NCBI GenBank assembly: GCA_035518875.1
Contig: DATIXD010000396.1
Coordinates: 1-6,844, forward strand
Reading direction: 5' to 3'
DNA from: DATIXD01 sp035518875
GTDB lineage: Bacteria; Pseudomonadota; Gammaproteobacteria; Methylococcales; Methylococcaceae
Length of the DNA stretch: 6,844 nucleotides
This document shows positions 1-5,929 of this stretch, piece after piece. How positions within the stretch are numbered: the first letter of the stretch is position 1; each line of letters opens with the position of its first letter. The notes beneath the pieces are model-generated. The model was given only the letters and a program-made list of their open reading frames with translations. It was not told the DNA's origin and did no database searches. The position numbers and the translations under genes were made by a program.

Positions 1-410
1 AACTGGAGGCAAAGAAAAGGGCCGAAGCCGAGGCGAAAAAGCAGGCCGCCGAGGAACAGAGTCGTCAGCAACAGGAGCGCATAGCCGCTTTGAATGAGCA
101 GATGGAAGCCGAGCGGCAGCAGGAGGAGGATGATAAAGCGATGCGGGCTGCGATTAGGAAGATCAAGGAGGCAGTCGAAAGGCGATGGTTAAAGCCGCCT
201 TCCGCCAGCGGCGGCATGTCCTGTAAAATCCAGGTACGCACGCTGCCGGGCGGCGAGGTGGTTGATGTGCGAATTATCGTGAGTAGCGGCGACGCGGCTT
301 TCGATAATTCTGCTGATCTTGCCGTCAGGAAAGCATCGCCCTTGCCTCTGCCTTCGGACGCTAGATTGGCCGGCAAATTCCGGTCATTTAATTTTGAATA
401 CAAGCCATAG
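1..410 (+). CDS. tolA: TolA, 3' end (end of domain II and C-terminal domain III)
   Basis: TolA is the inner-membrane-anchored periplasmic rod of the Tol-Pal complex. Its C-terminal domain reaches TolB and Pal near the outer membrane. The window opens inside the gene: the frame reads from base 3 to TAG at 408-410, giving 135 visible residues. Visible residues 1 to about 58 are Ala/Glu/Lys/Gln-rich and helical, as in the domain II rod. From W62 the sequence switches to a TonB/TolA-type C-terminal fold: GGMSC, then a G-G-x-V strand turn, SSGD, AFDNSA, AVRKASPLPLP, and a terminal F-x-F-x-Y-K-P. The order SSGD, FD-S, A-x-KASPLP is typical of TolA/TonB C-terminal domains. Only one cysteine (visible residue 74) is present, so the disulfide of E. 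coli domain III cannot form; the equivalent of the second Cys appears to be Phe. tolB follows 20 bases downstream, which supports the call. The N-terminal membrane anchor lies outside the window. Confidence 0.95.
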   Translation, partial: LEAKKRAEAEAKKQAAEEQSRQQQERIAALNEQMEAERQQEEDDKAMRAAIRKIKEAVERRWLKPPSASGGMSCKIQVRTLPGGEVVDVRIIVSSGDAAFDNSADLAVRKASPLPLPSDARLAGKFRSFNFEYKP

Positions 411-430
411 ACCTTGTTAAGGTATATCGT
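411..430 (+). promoter_or_regulatory. tolB ribosome binding site inside a small hairpin
   Basis: The tolA-tolB gap holds ACCTT-GTT-AAGGT (411-415 and 419-423), a perfect 5-bp inverted repeat. Its right arm is the AAGG Shine-Dalgarno sequence, placed 8 bases before the GTG start at 431. The hairpin begins directly after the tolA stop codon. A ribosome finishing tolA would cover or melt it, which would couple tolB translation to tolA. The stem is short and AT-containing, so any effect would be modest. The RBS itself is a firmer call than the hairpin function. Confidence 0.4.
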
Positions 431-1723
431 GTGATTAAACGACAAAAAACTGCCGTATTATTCGGCGTATTAATGGGATTCTTTGCCCACATCGCCAACG
501 CGGAACTGACCATTCAGATCACCCAGGGTGTCGAAGGTGGAATACCCATCGCCGTGGTCCCGTTCGGGGGCCAACAAGGTTTGGGCAACGACAACATCGG
601 CTCCATCGTCTCGGCGGATTTGGCCCGCAGCGGCCGTTTCAAGACCCTTTCCGAGGATGCGATGCTGGAGCAGCCGACTTCGCCCGAACAGGTCCAGTTC
701 CGGACCTGGCAGGCTTTGGGGCAGGACAATCTGGCCATCGGCCAGGTACAGCAAACCGGACCCAGCCAATTCGCCGCACAGTTCCATCTGTTCGACGCGG
801 TCAGGGGCACCTTGCTGACAACCTACCGCATCCCGTTCACCGCACCGGAAGTGCGCAAAACTGCACATCGCATCGCCGATATTATTTACCAGCAGCTGAC
901 CGGCGAGCCCGGCGCATTCGCCACCCGCGTCGCCTATGTGACGGTATCGGGCGATGGGCCGCGAAATCGGCAGTACATGCTGCAGGTAGCCGATACCGAT
1001 GGCTTTAATCCGCAATCCATCATCACCTCGCGCGAGCCGGTCATGTCTCCCGCCTGGTCGCCCGATGGTCGCCAAATCGCCTACGTGTCGTTCGAAAATA
1101 AGACCGCGGCGATATTCATCCAGACCCTCGCCACCGGCGAGCGGCAGAAAGTCTCGGAAATGCCCGGAATCAACGGTGCGCCGGCCTGGTCGCCGGACGG
1201 TTCGCAACTGGCCTTGACGCTTTCCAAGGACGGCAATCCCGATATTTACGTGATGAATGTGGCCTCCCGTTCCCTGCGCCGGGTGACCGACCATTTCGCC
1301 ATCGACACCGAGCCGGCCTGGTCGCGCGATGGCAGCACCATCGTGTTCACTTCCGACCGGGGCGGCAAACCGCAGCTTTACACGGTTCCCGCCGGCGGCG
1401 GACAGGCCCAGCGGCTGACCTATGAAGGCGCTTACAATGCCCGCGGCGTATTCTCGCCCGACGGCAAGAGTCTCGCCATGGTGCATGGCAATGGCAACGA
1501 CTTTCGCATCGCCGTGATGGATCTTCAAAGCAAGCACTTGCGCGTCCTGACCAAGGGGACATTGGACGAATCTCCCGGCTTCGCGCCTAACGGCAGCATG
1601 ATTCTTTACGCTTCGCGCACCAATGGCGCAGGGCAGTTATCCGCGGTGTCGATCGACGGCAAGGTGCGTCAGAGCTTGCGCATTGACAGCGGTGAAGTGC
1701 GCGAGCCCGCGTGGTCGCCCTGA
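431..1723 (+). CDS. tolB: TolB, periplasmic beta-propeller of the Tol-Pal system
   Basis: TolB is a periplasmic protein that binds either TolA or Pal. It helps release and relocate Pal during outer-membrane constriction at division. The product has 430 residues, the same length as E. coli TolB. Residues 1-24 form a Sec signal peptide (MIKRQKT, hydrophobic core, ANA before E25). The mature N-terminus is the segment known in E. coli to contact Pal. Residues 25 to about 165 are the alpha/beta N-terminal domain, including the PFGGQ and GRF segments. The rest is a PD40-type propeller. WSPDG-like motifs centre on W209, W253, W297, F341 (FSPDG), F384 (FAPNG) and W428, an almost perfect 44-residue period. 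The last motif sits at the C-terminus, as expected for propeller closure. The start is GTG at 431, supported by AAGG 8 bases upstream and by the intact signal peptide. It lies between tolA and pal and is almost certainly co-transcribed with both. Confidence 0.98.
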   Translation: MIKRQKTAVLFGVLMGFFAHIANAELTIQITQGVEGGIPIAVVPFGGQQGLGNDNIGSIVSADLARSGRFKTLSEDAMLEQPTSPEQVQFRTWQALGQDNLAIGQVQQTGPSQFAAQFHLFDAVRGTLLTTYRIPFTAPEVRKTAHRIADIIYQQLTGEPGAFATRVAYVTVSGDGPRNRQYMLQVADTDGFNPQSIITSREPVMSPAWSPDGRQIAYVSFENKTAAIFIQTLATGERQKVSEMPGINGAPAWSPDGSQLALTLSKDGNPDIYVMNVASRSLRRVTDHFAIDTEPAWSRDGSTIVFTSDRGGKPQLYTVPAGGGQAQRLTYEGAYNARGVFSPDGKSLAMVHGNGNDFRIAVMDLQSKHLRVLTKGTLDESPGFAPNGSMILYASRTNGAGQLSAVSIDGKVRQSLRIDSGEVREPAWSP

Positions 1724-1751
1724 TTTGGTTGATATTTGTTAATGTTTGATT

Positions 1752-1757
1752 GGGAGA
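1752..1757 (+). promoter_or_regulatory. pal ribosome binding site
   Basis: GGGAGA lies 5 bases before ATG 1763 in the otherwise AT-rich 39-base tolB-pal gap. It decides the pal start. A longer reading from TTG 1736 would put acidic and aromatic residues (MLMFDWEKS) in front of the lipoprotein signal and has no comparable binding site. Confidence 0.65.
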
Positions 1758-1762
1758 AGTCT

Positions 1763-2341
1763 ATGAATAAATTGATGAAAATTGGGGTTTTGTTGTTGGT
1801 CGCGGCGATCGCCTTGGGCGGCTGTAAATCAAAGGGCGGTGCCAAAGGCGAAGGGGGCGCCGAGGGTGCCGGTGCCGCTGGTGCGGGTGGGCCTGAGATC
1901 GGCAAGTACGGCGAAGGCCAGACCGGCGAAATGTACGGTGCCGGTGGGAAATACGGCGCCGGCGGCACGACGGGCGATGCTGCGCTGGACGATCCTTCCA
2001 GCCCGCTGTACAAACGGGTCATTTATTTCATGTACGACAGCAGCGAAGTGATGCCCGAATACATTTCGGTTATCAACGCTCACGCCAATTACCTTGCCTC
2101 CAATCCGGGCAAGACGGTCGTGTTGGAGGGCCATGCCGACGAACGAGGGTCGCCCGAGTACAACATCGCCCTGGGTGAACAGCGCGCCAAATCGGTGGCC
2201 AAGTTGATGACGCTGCAAGGCGCTTCCGATGGCCAGCTGCAGACCGTGAGTTTCGGCGAGGAAAAGCCCGCGGTTCCCGGCCATGACGAATCGGCCTGGC
2301 AGCAGAACCGCCGCGTCGAACTCGCCTATCCGGGCCACTGA
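1763..2341 (+). CDS. pal: Pal, peptidoglycan-associated outer-membrane lipoprotein
   Basis: Pal is a lipoprotein anchored in the outer membrane that binds peptidoglycan and, alternately, TolB and TolA. The product has 192 residues. Residues 1-20 are a lipoprotein signal (MNKLMK, then a hydrophobic stretch) with lipobox LGGC, so C21 is the lipidated residue. Residue +2 is Lys, with no Asp retention signal, which fits outer-membrane sorting. Residues 22-77 form an unusually Gly-rich linker with a Y-G-A-G-G-K-Y-G-A-G-G near-repeat at 58-68. Residues 82-192 are the OmpA-like domain: VIYFMYDSSEV, EGHADERGSPEYN, ALGEQRA, SFGEEKPA and QNRRVEL. D126 and R141 are 15 residues apart and match the Asp and Arg that bind diaminopimelate in the OmpA family. 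The start is ATG 1763, with GGGAGA upstream. The gene ends 3 bases before cpoB, so the two are probably translationally coupled. Confidence 0.98.
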   Translation: MNKLMKIGVLLLVAAIALGGCKSKGGAKGEGGAEGAGAAGAGGPEIGKYGEGQTGEMYGAGGKYGAGGTTGDAALDDPSSPLYKRVIYFMYDSSEVMPEYISVINAHANYLASNPGKTVVLEGHADERGSPEYNIALGEQRAKSVAKLMTLQGASDGQLQTVSFGEEKPAVPGHDESAWQQNRRVELAYPGH

Positions 2342-2344
2342 TCC

Positions 2345-3169
2345 ATGCGCGTAGGCAAAGTCGCCGCCCTGTTGGCATGGCTGGTCGTTCCCGCCGCGAA
2401 CTCGGCGCAACGGTACGAACAGGCTTATGATCAGGTTGGCGCCTATGGGACGGAAACGCTGGATGAGCGGGTGGCCCGCCTGGAAAAGCGCCTGTCCGGC
2501 GAAACCATGATGGAAATGCTGAACCGGATGGAGCAGCTGCAAACCGACGTGCTGAAACTGCGCGGGGAAGTCGAAGAATTGAACCACGCCTTGGAGACCG
2601 TCAAGAAGCAGCAGAAGGACATGTATATGGATCTGGATCAGCGTCTCCAGGGCAATACCGGCGGGGCGGCTGCTCCCCCGGCCGAGACGCCCTCCGCCCC
2701 GGAGGAAACCGAGCCCGCGGCCGCCATGCCACCCTCCGCGCCTCCTCCACAGAAACCCGCGCCGGTTTCAGGAGGCGATGCGGCGGGCCGGCAGGCCGTC
2801 TACCAGAAGGCCTTCAATACCTTGAAAGACGGGAAGTATTCCGAGGCGATCAAGGAATTCAAAGGTTTTCTTGCGGCTTATCCCAGCGGTGAGTATGTCG
2901 ACAATGCGACTTACTGGTTGGCGGAAGCCTATTATGTCAACCGAGAATTTCCTTCCGCACGGGATGCGTTCCGCAAGGTCGTCAGAGAGTTTCCGCAGAG
3001 CGCCAAGGTGGCAGACGCCCAGCTCAAGATCGGTTTCATCGAATACGAGACCGGACAGTGGGCGAAGGCGCGCGAAGTCCTCAACGATGTGATGAAACGT
3101 TATCCCGATACCAGCGCTTCCAAACTCGCGGAAAAACGTCTGGCCAAAATGAAGCAGGAAGGGCATTAA
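2345..3169 (+). CDS. cpoB: CpoB (YbgF), periplasmic coiled-coil/TPR division coordinator
   Basis: CpoB is periplasmic. In E. coli it interacts with TolA and with PBP1B/LpoB, coordinating septal peptidoglycan synthesis with outer-membrane constriction. The product has 274 residues. Residues 1-21 are a Sec signal peptide with a probable cut after NSA (Q22 next). Residues about 38-101 are a heptad-rich coiled coil that trimerises in the family. Residues 102-148 are a Pro/Ala/Glu linker. Residues 151-274 carry three TPR units starting near 151, 188 and 225, with the usual A-x-F-x-x-F, YP or FP, and W-L-A-E-A-Y-Y features. The family's C-terminal TPR domain is the TolA-contacting part. The start codon is 3 bases after the pal stop and has no strong Shine-Dalgarno sequence, so reinitiation after pal is likely. 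A terminator-like hairpin overlaps the stop codon, and a second strong inverted repeat lies in the linker-coding DNA. Confidence 0.96.
   Translation: MRVGKVAALLAWLVVPAANSAQRYEQAYDQVGAYGTETLDERVARLEKRLSGETMMEMLNRMEQLQTDVLKLRGEVEELNHALETVKKQQKDMYMDLDQRLQGNTGGAAAPPAETPSAPEETEPAAAMPPSAPPPQKPAPVSGGDAAGRQAVYQKAFNTLKDGKYSEAIKEFKGFLAAYPSGEYVDNATYWLAEAYYVNREFPSARDAFRKVVREFPQSAKVADAQLKIGFIEYETGQWAKAREVLNDVMKRYPDTSASKLAEKRLAKMKQEGH
2739..2777 (+). repeat. Long imperfect inverted repeat inside cpoB
   Basis: CGCCTCCT (2739-2746) pairs perfectly with AGGAGGCG (2770-2777). Immediately inside, GAAACC (2752-2757) pairs with GGTTTC (2764-2769). The only irregularities are a 5-base bulge, CCACA (2747-2751), and a 6-base loop, CGCGCC (2758-2763). 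That gives 14 base pairs in 39 bases of mRNA coding for the Pro-rich linker. No T-run follows, so it is not an intrinsic terminator. It could slow translation between the coiled coil and the TPR domain or affect mRNA decay. It could also be a chance product of Pro/Gly codons in GC-rich DNA. Confidence 0.5.
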
Positions 3170-3197
3170 GCCTTCCTGCTGTTTCTCCTTTCCTTTC
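3153..3197 (+). terminator. Probable intrinsic terminator or attenuator at the end of the tol-pal operon
   Basis: AGCAGGAAGG (3153-3162) and CCTTCCTGCT (3171-3180) form a perfect 10-bp stem with an 8-base loop. The loop contains the cpoB stop codon TAA at 3167-3169. The stem is followed by a T-rich, purine-poor tract (GTTTCTCCTTTCCTTTC, 3181-3197) running up to the queE start. The T-run is broken by C residues, so termination may be partial. Ribosomes finishing cpoB would invade the stem, so efficiency may depend on translation. An alternative role is a 3'-end stabilising hairpin separating the tol-pal message from the que genes. Confidence 0.55.
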
Positions 3198-3839
3198 GTG
3201 GATCAGCTACGCATCACCGAAATTTTCTACTCCCTCCAGGGGGAGTCCCGCACTGTGGGCCTGCCCACGGTATTCATCCGTCTGACCGGCTGTCCGCTGC
3301 GCTGCGTTTACTGCGACACGGCCTATGCCTTCACCGGCGGGGAGAAAAAATCCATCCCGGACATCCTTGCCGAAGTCGGACGTTACCCCACGCGCTATGT
3401 GACGGTGACCGGCGGCGAGCCCTTGGCGCAAAGAGCCTGTCTGACCCTCTTGAAAGCGTTGGCCGACGAAGGCTACGAGGTGTCGCTGGAAACCAGCGGC
3501 GCATTCGACATCCATGAAGTCGACCCGCGGGTGGTCAGGGTCATGGATCTGAAAACCCCGGTTTCCGGCGAATCGCACCGCAACTTGTACGAAAACCTGA
3601 AGTACCTGAAACCGCAGGATCAGGTCAAGTTCGTCATCGCGGACGAAGCGGATTATCGGTGGTCTGTAGATATGCTCAAGGAACACCGTCTGTCGGAACG
3701 CTGCGAGGTGCTGTTCTCGCCGACGGCAGGCAGGCAGGATCCTACCGAGTTGGCGGATAAAATTCTCCGCGATCGGCTACCGGTGCGCTTTCAGTTACAG
3801 TTGCACAAAATCCTTTGGGGCGATTCGCCTGGGAAGTGA
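3198..3839 (+). CDS. queE: QueE, 7-carboxy-7-deazaguanine synthase (radical SAM)
   Basis: QueE converts 6-carboxy-5,6,7,8-tetrahydropterin to 7-carboxy-7-deazaguanine using S-adenosylmethionine and a [4Fe-4S] cluster. This is the third step from GTP towards queuosine. The product has 213 residues. The N-terminus carries the family signature I-T-E-I-F-Y-S-L-Q-G-E (6-16). The cluster-binding motif is C32-x3-C36-x2-C39 in GCPLRCVYCDT, the canonical spacing rather than the x14 variant known from Burkholderia. T71-GGEP-75 is the SAM-binding strand motif. LETSG, MDLKTP, FVIADEADY and FQLHK-like C-terminal segments follow as in the family. The start is GTG 3198, which gives the usual family N-terminus. 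No Shine-Dalgarno sequence is visible, because the 17 bases upstream are almost all pyrimidines. The stop overlaps the queC start by one base (TGATG), showing tight coupling of consecutive pathway steps. queD, queF and tgt are not in the window. Confidence 0.97.
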   Translation: MDQLRITEIFYSLQGESRTVGLPTVFIRLTGCPLRCVYCDTAYAFTGGEKKSIPDILAEVGRYPTRYVTVTGGEPLAQRACLTLLKALADEGYEVSLETSGAFDIHEVDPRVVRVMDLKTPVSGESHRNLYENLKYLKPQDQVKFVIADEADYRWSVDMLKEHRLSERCEVLFSPTAGRQDPTELADKILRDRLPVRFQLQLHKILWGDSPGK

Positions 3840-4516
3840 TGAAAAAAGCCGTCGTCTTGTTATCGGGTGGTCTCGATTCCGCGACCACTTTGGCCATCGC
3901 CAAGGAGCAGGGTTATATCTGTTACGCGCTGAGTTTTGACTACGGCCAGCGACACGGGGCGGAATTGAACTCCGCCAAGCGCATCGCGCGGGAATCGCGG
4001 GTGGTCGAGCACAAGCTGATCCGGATCGAACTCGATTCCATCGGCGGCTCGGCGCTGACAGATACCCGAATTGCCGTGCCCGATCAGCCACAGACCGGCA
4101 TTCCGGTCACCTATGTGCCGGCGCGCAACACCGTCTTTCTTGCCTTCGCCCTGGGTTGGGCAGAGGTGCTGGAGGCGGCGGATATTTTCATTGGCGTCAA
4201 CGCCGTCGATTATTCGGGCTATCCGGACTGTCGGCCCGAGTTCATCCGGGCTTTCGAAAGGCTGGCCGGTCTTGCGACCAAAGCCGGGGTGGAAGGCAGG
4301 GTCTTCAAGATACACACCCCATTAATCGATTTGACCAAGGCGGACATCATCCGCACCGGCTTGGCCCTGGGGGTGGACTATACCCACACCGTCTCCTGTT
4401 ATTCGGCCGACGAGCAAGGGCGCGCCTGCGGAGTCTGCGATTCCTGCAGGCTGCGTGCCGCGGGCTTCGCGGCAGCCGGCGTGATCGATACGACGCGTTA
4501 TCAGGCCGGCCGTTGA
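3839..4516 (+). CDS. queC: QueC, 7-cyano-7-deazaguanine (preQ0) synthase
   Basis: QueC uses ATP and ammonia to turn 7-carboxy-7-deazaguanine, the product of QueE, into the nitrile preQ0. The product has 225 residues, the normal family length. The ATP-pyrophosphatase P-loop is S9-G-G-L-D-S14. The family blocks SFDYGQRH, VPARNTVFLAFALGWAE, GVNAVDYSGYPDCRPEFI and HTPLIDLTKADII are all present. The zinc site is C187, C197, C200 and C203 (CYS...CGVCDSC), complete. The start is ATG 3839, overlapping the queE TGA by one base, with GGGAAG just upstream. A longer frame from TTG 3815 would add eight residues inside queE and put MKKAVVLLSGG internally, so I reject it. In pseudomonads this gene is often followed by a tRNA-Lys gene; none is seen here. 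The downstream gap of 49 bases holds no convincing promoter. Confidence 0.98.
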   Translation: MKKAVVLLSGGLDSATTLAIAKEQGYICYALSFDYGQRHGAELNSAKRIARESRVVEHKLIRIELDSIGGSALTDTRIAVPDQPQTGIPVTYVPARNTVFLAFALGWAEVLEAADIFIGVNAVDYSGYPDCRPEFIRAFERLAGLATKAGVEGRVFKIHTPLIDLTKADIIRTGLALGVDYTHTVSCYSADEQGRACGVCDSCRLRAAGFAAAGVIDTTRYQAGR

Positions 4517-4565
4517 AGGCGTCGTCTTCAGTGCGTCAATCCCTTATCCGAAACCGGAGCAGCAT

Positions 4566-5783
4566 ATGACCGAAGCCGCATCAGCCGAGACACTGACATT
4601 AACCCCGCCACAGCCGGTGGCGCAAATCGCATCAGAGCAGGCAACCAGTATGGTCAAGCTGGACGCCGAGGCCGTTGCCAAACTGGACAGCAAAATCGTC
4701 GACTTTCTGGAAACCGTCCTGTCGGCCGACATCAGCGATCCGAGTTTCCGTGAAAAACTCGGCAATGTCCATAACATGGGCAACCAGGAGATCAGGGCGG
4801 CGGCGCAGATTTCGAATCGGCTTTTGGAGCGACCGGTTCGAGCCATGAACTCGGGGATCTTTGACGAAACGTCGGGCATCTCGAAATCACTGGTGGATCT
4901 GCGCAACAAAATCGAGGAACTGGATCCGGCGAGGCAAGGCGACCTGCTCTCCCCTCGCAAGCTGCTGGGTCTGTTTCCCTTCGGCAATAAGGTACAAAAC
5001 TACTTCCGCAGCTATCAATCCGCGCAATCCCACCTCAATGCCATCATTCAGGCGCTCTACAACGGTCAGGACGAGCTCCGCAAGGACAATGCGGCTATCG
5101 AGCAGGAAAAGGCGCGTGCCTGGGAAATCATGCAGAGGCTCGAGCAATACGTTTACGTGGGCAGAAGAATCGACGAGGCGCTGGAGGGGAAACTGCCCGA
5201 AATCGGAGCTCAGGATCCCGAGAAGGCGCGTATCGTACGCGAGGAGATGCTGTTCTATGTTCGCCAGAAGGTGCAGGATCTGTTGACGCAGCTCGCGGTG
5301 TCGGTACAGGGATATCTGTCGATGGACATGATACGCAAGAACAACCTGGAACTGATCAAAGGGGTCGACCGCGCGACGTCGACCACGATATCCGCGCTCA
5401 GAACCGCCGTCATCGTGGCGCAAGCCTTAACCAACCAGAAACTGGTGCTAGACCAGATCTCGGCGCTCAACACGACGACCGGGAATCTCATCGAATCGAC
5501 TTCGCGCCTGCTGAAGCAACAGGCAGCCCAGACCCAGGAGCAAGCAGCGGGTGCAACGGTGTCGCTGGAACAGCTCAAGGAGTCGTTCCGAAACGTCTAC
5601 GCCACCATGGACGCGATCGCCAACTACAAGACCCAGGCGTTGAGCGCCATGAAACAGACCGTGCAGGTGCTGTCAGACGAAGTTGGCAAGGCGAAGACGT
5701 ATCTCGATAGGGTACAGGCAGAACAGCAGGTCGAGGTTGTCCGGGACCTCGAGTTGGGCGAGAGTGATGATATACGCCTATGA
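4566..5783 (+). CDS. TelA-family (toxic anion resistance, YaaN-like) protein
   Basis: This 405-residue protein matches the TelA/KlaA/YaaN family, named from tellurite-resistance plasmids. The chromosomal members have no settled biochemical role and are linked by genome context to envelope and chemical stress. It has no signal peptide or membrane segment and is predicted cytosolic and almost all helical. Residues 1-30 are a loose, low-complexity leader. Residues 31-120 are helical with MGNQEIRAAAQISNRLL and LRNKIEELDP. The segment 136-175 (GLFPFGNKVQNYF, then SYQSAQSHLNAII, NGQDELRKDN) is the family's best recognised block. Residues 185-250 contain WEIMQRLEQYVYVGRRIDEAL. Residues 255-290 hold MIRKNNLELIKGVDRA and ALRTAVIVAQAL, also typical. 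The rest is coiled coil with an acidic tail. The start is ATG 4566, with GGAG 6 bases upstream. No anion-binding or catalytic residues are evident, so resistance to any given compound should not be assumed. The gene lies 49 bases after queC and before a PspC-domain gene that may be its partner. Confidence 0.93.
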   Translation: MTEAASAETLTLTPPQPVAQIASEQATSMVKLDAEAVAKLDSKIVDFLETVLSADISDPSFREKLGNVHNMGNQEIRAAAQISNRLLERPVRAMNSGIFDETSGISKSLVDLRNKIEELDPARQGDLLSPRKLLGLFPFGNKVQNYFRSYQSAQSHLNAIIQALYNGQDELRKDNAAIEQEKARAWEIMQRLEQYVYVGRRIDEALEGKLPEIGAQDPEKARIVREEMLFYVRQKVQDLLTQLAVSVQGYLSMDMIRKNNLELIKGVDRATSTTISALRTAVIVAQALTNQKLVLDQISALNTTTGNLIESTSRLLKQQAAQTQEQAAGATVSLEQLKESFRNVYATMDAIANYKTQALSAMKQTVQVLSDEVGKAKTYLDRVQAEQQVEVVRDLELGESDDIRL

Positions 5784-5850
5784 GCAGCGTCCGCGGAAAC
5801 AATCGTGGCGCATTGGCACTCGTTGAAAAGATGGTTTCTCTTGACCGACC

Positions 5851-5880
5851 TTGATCGGGTATCTGTACGGTCCGTATTTT
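5851..5880 (+). promoter_or_regulatory. Weak sigma70-like promoter candidate before the PspC-domain gene
   Basis: TTGATC (5851-5856) and TATTTT (5875-5880) are 18 bases apart in the 146-base gap after the TelA-family gene. Each box matches four of six consensus bases. A related hexamer, TTGACC (5841-5846), sits just upstream. An 11-base palindrome, TACGGTCCGTA (5866-5876), overlaps the spacer and the start of the -10 box and could be an operator or chance. Nothing else of note is visible between 5784 and 5929. Read-through from the upstream gene is an equally good explanation for expression. Confidence 0.22.
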
Positions 5881-5929
5881 GCCGAAACCGCTGTCCCGGT
5901 AATTGCCCGCGGTTGTGATGGTTTTGACG

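Noticed and set aside
470..1537. Long minus-strand open frame opposite tolB (355 codons)
   Set aside because: It is antisense to a complete, unmistakable tolB. It is rich in His, Arg and Gly with no recognisable domain, typical of a shadow frame in GC-rich DNA.
1736..1762. N-terminal extension of pal from TTG 1736
   Set aside because: It would put MLMFDWEKS ahead of the lipoprotein signal. ATG 1763 has GGGAGA upstream and gives a normal signal with lipobox LGGC.
1829..2587. Minus-strand open frame opposite pal and cpoB (252 codons)
   Set aside because: It is antisense to two confirmed genes, with no domain features. Its length reflects GC-biased codon positions.
3815..3838. Longer queC start at TTG 3815
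   Set aside because: It lies wholly inside queE. ATG 3839 gives the standard MKKAVVLLSGG start and a one-base overlap.
4490..4525. Inverted repeat ACGACGC / GCGTCGT around the queC stop, with palindrome GGCCGGCC in the loop, as a terminator
   Set aside because: The stem is only 7 bp with a 22-base loop and no T-run follows, so it does not look like an intrinsic terminator.
4517..4565. tRNA-Lys gene after queC, as found in pseudomonads, or a promoter for the TelA-family gene
   Set aside because: The gap is only 49 bases, too short for a tRNA, and TTGAAG at 4513 has no acceptable -10 box at the right distance.
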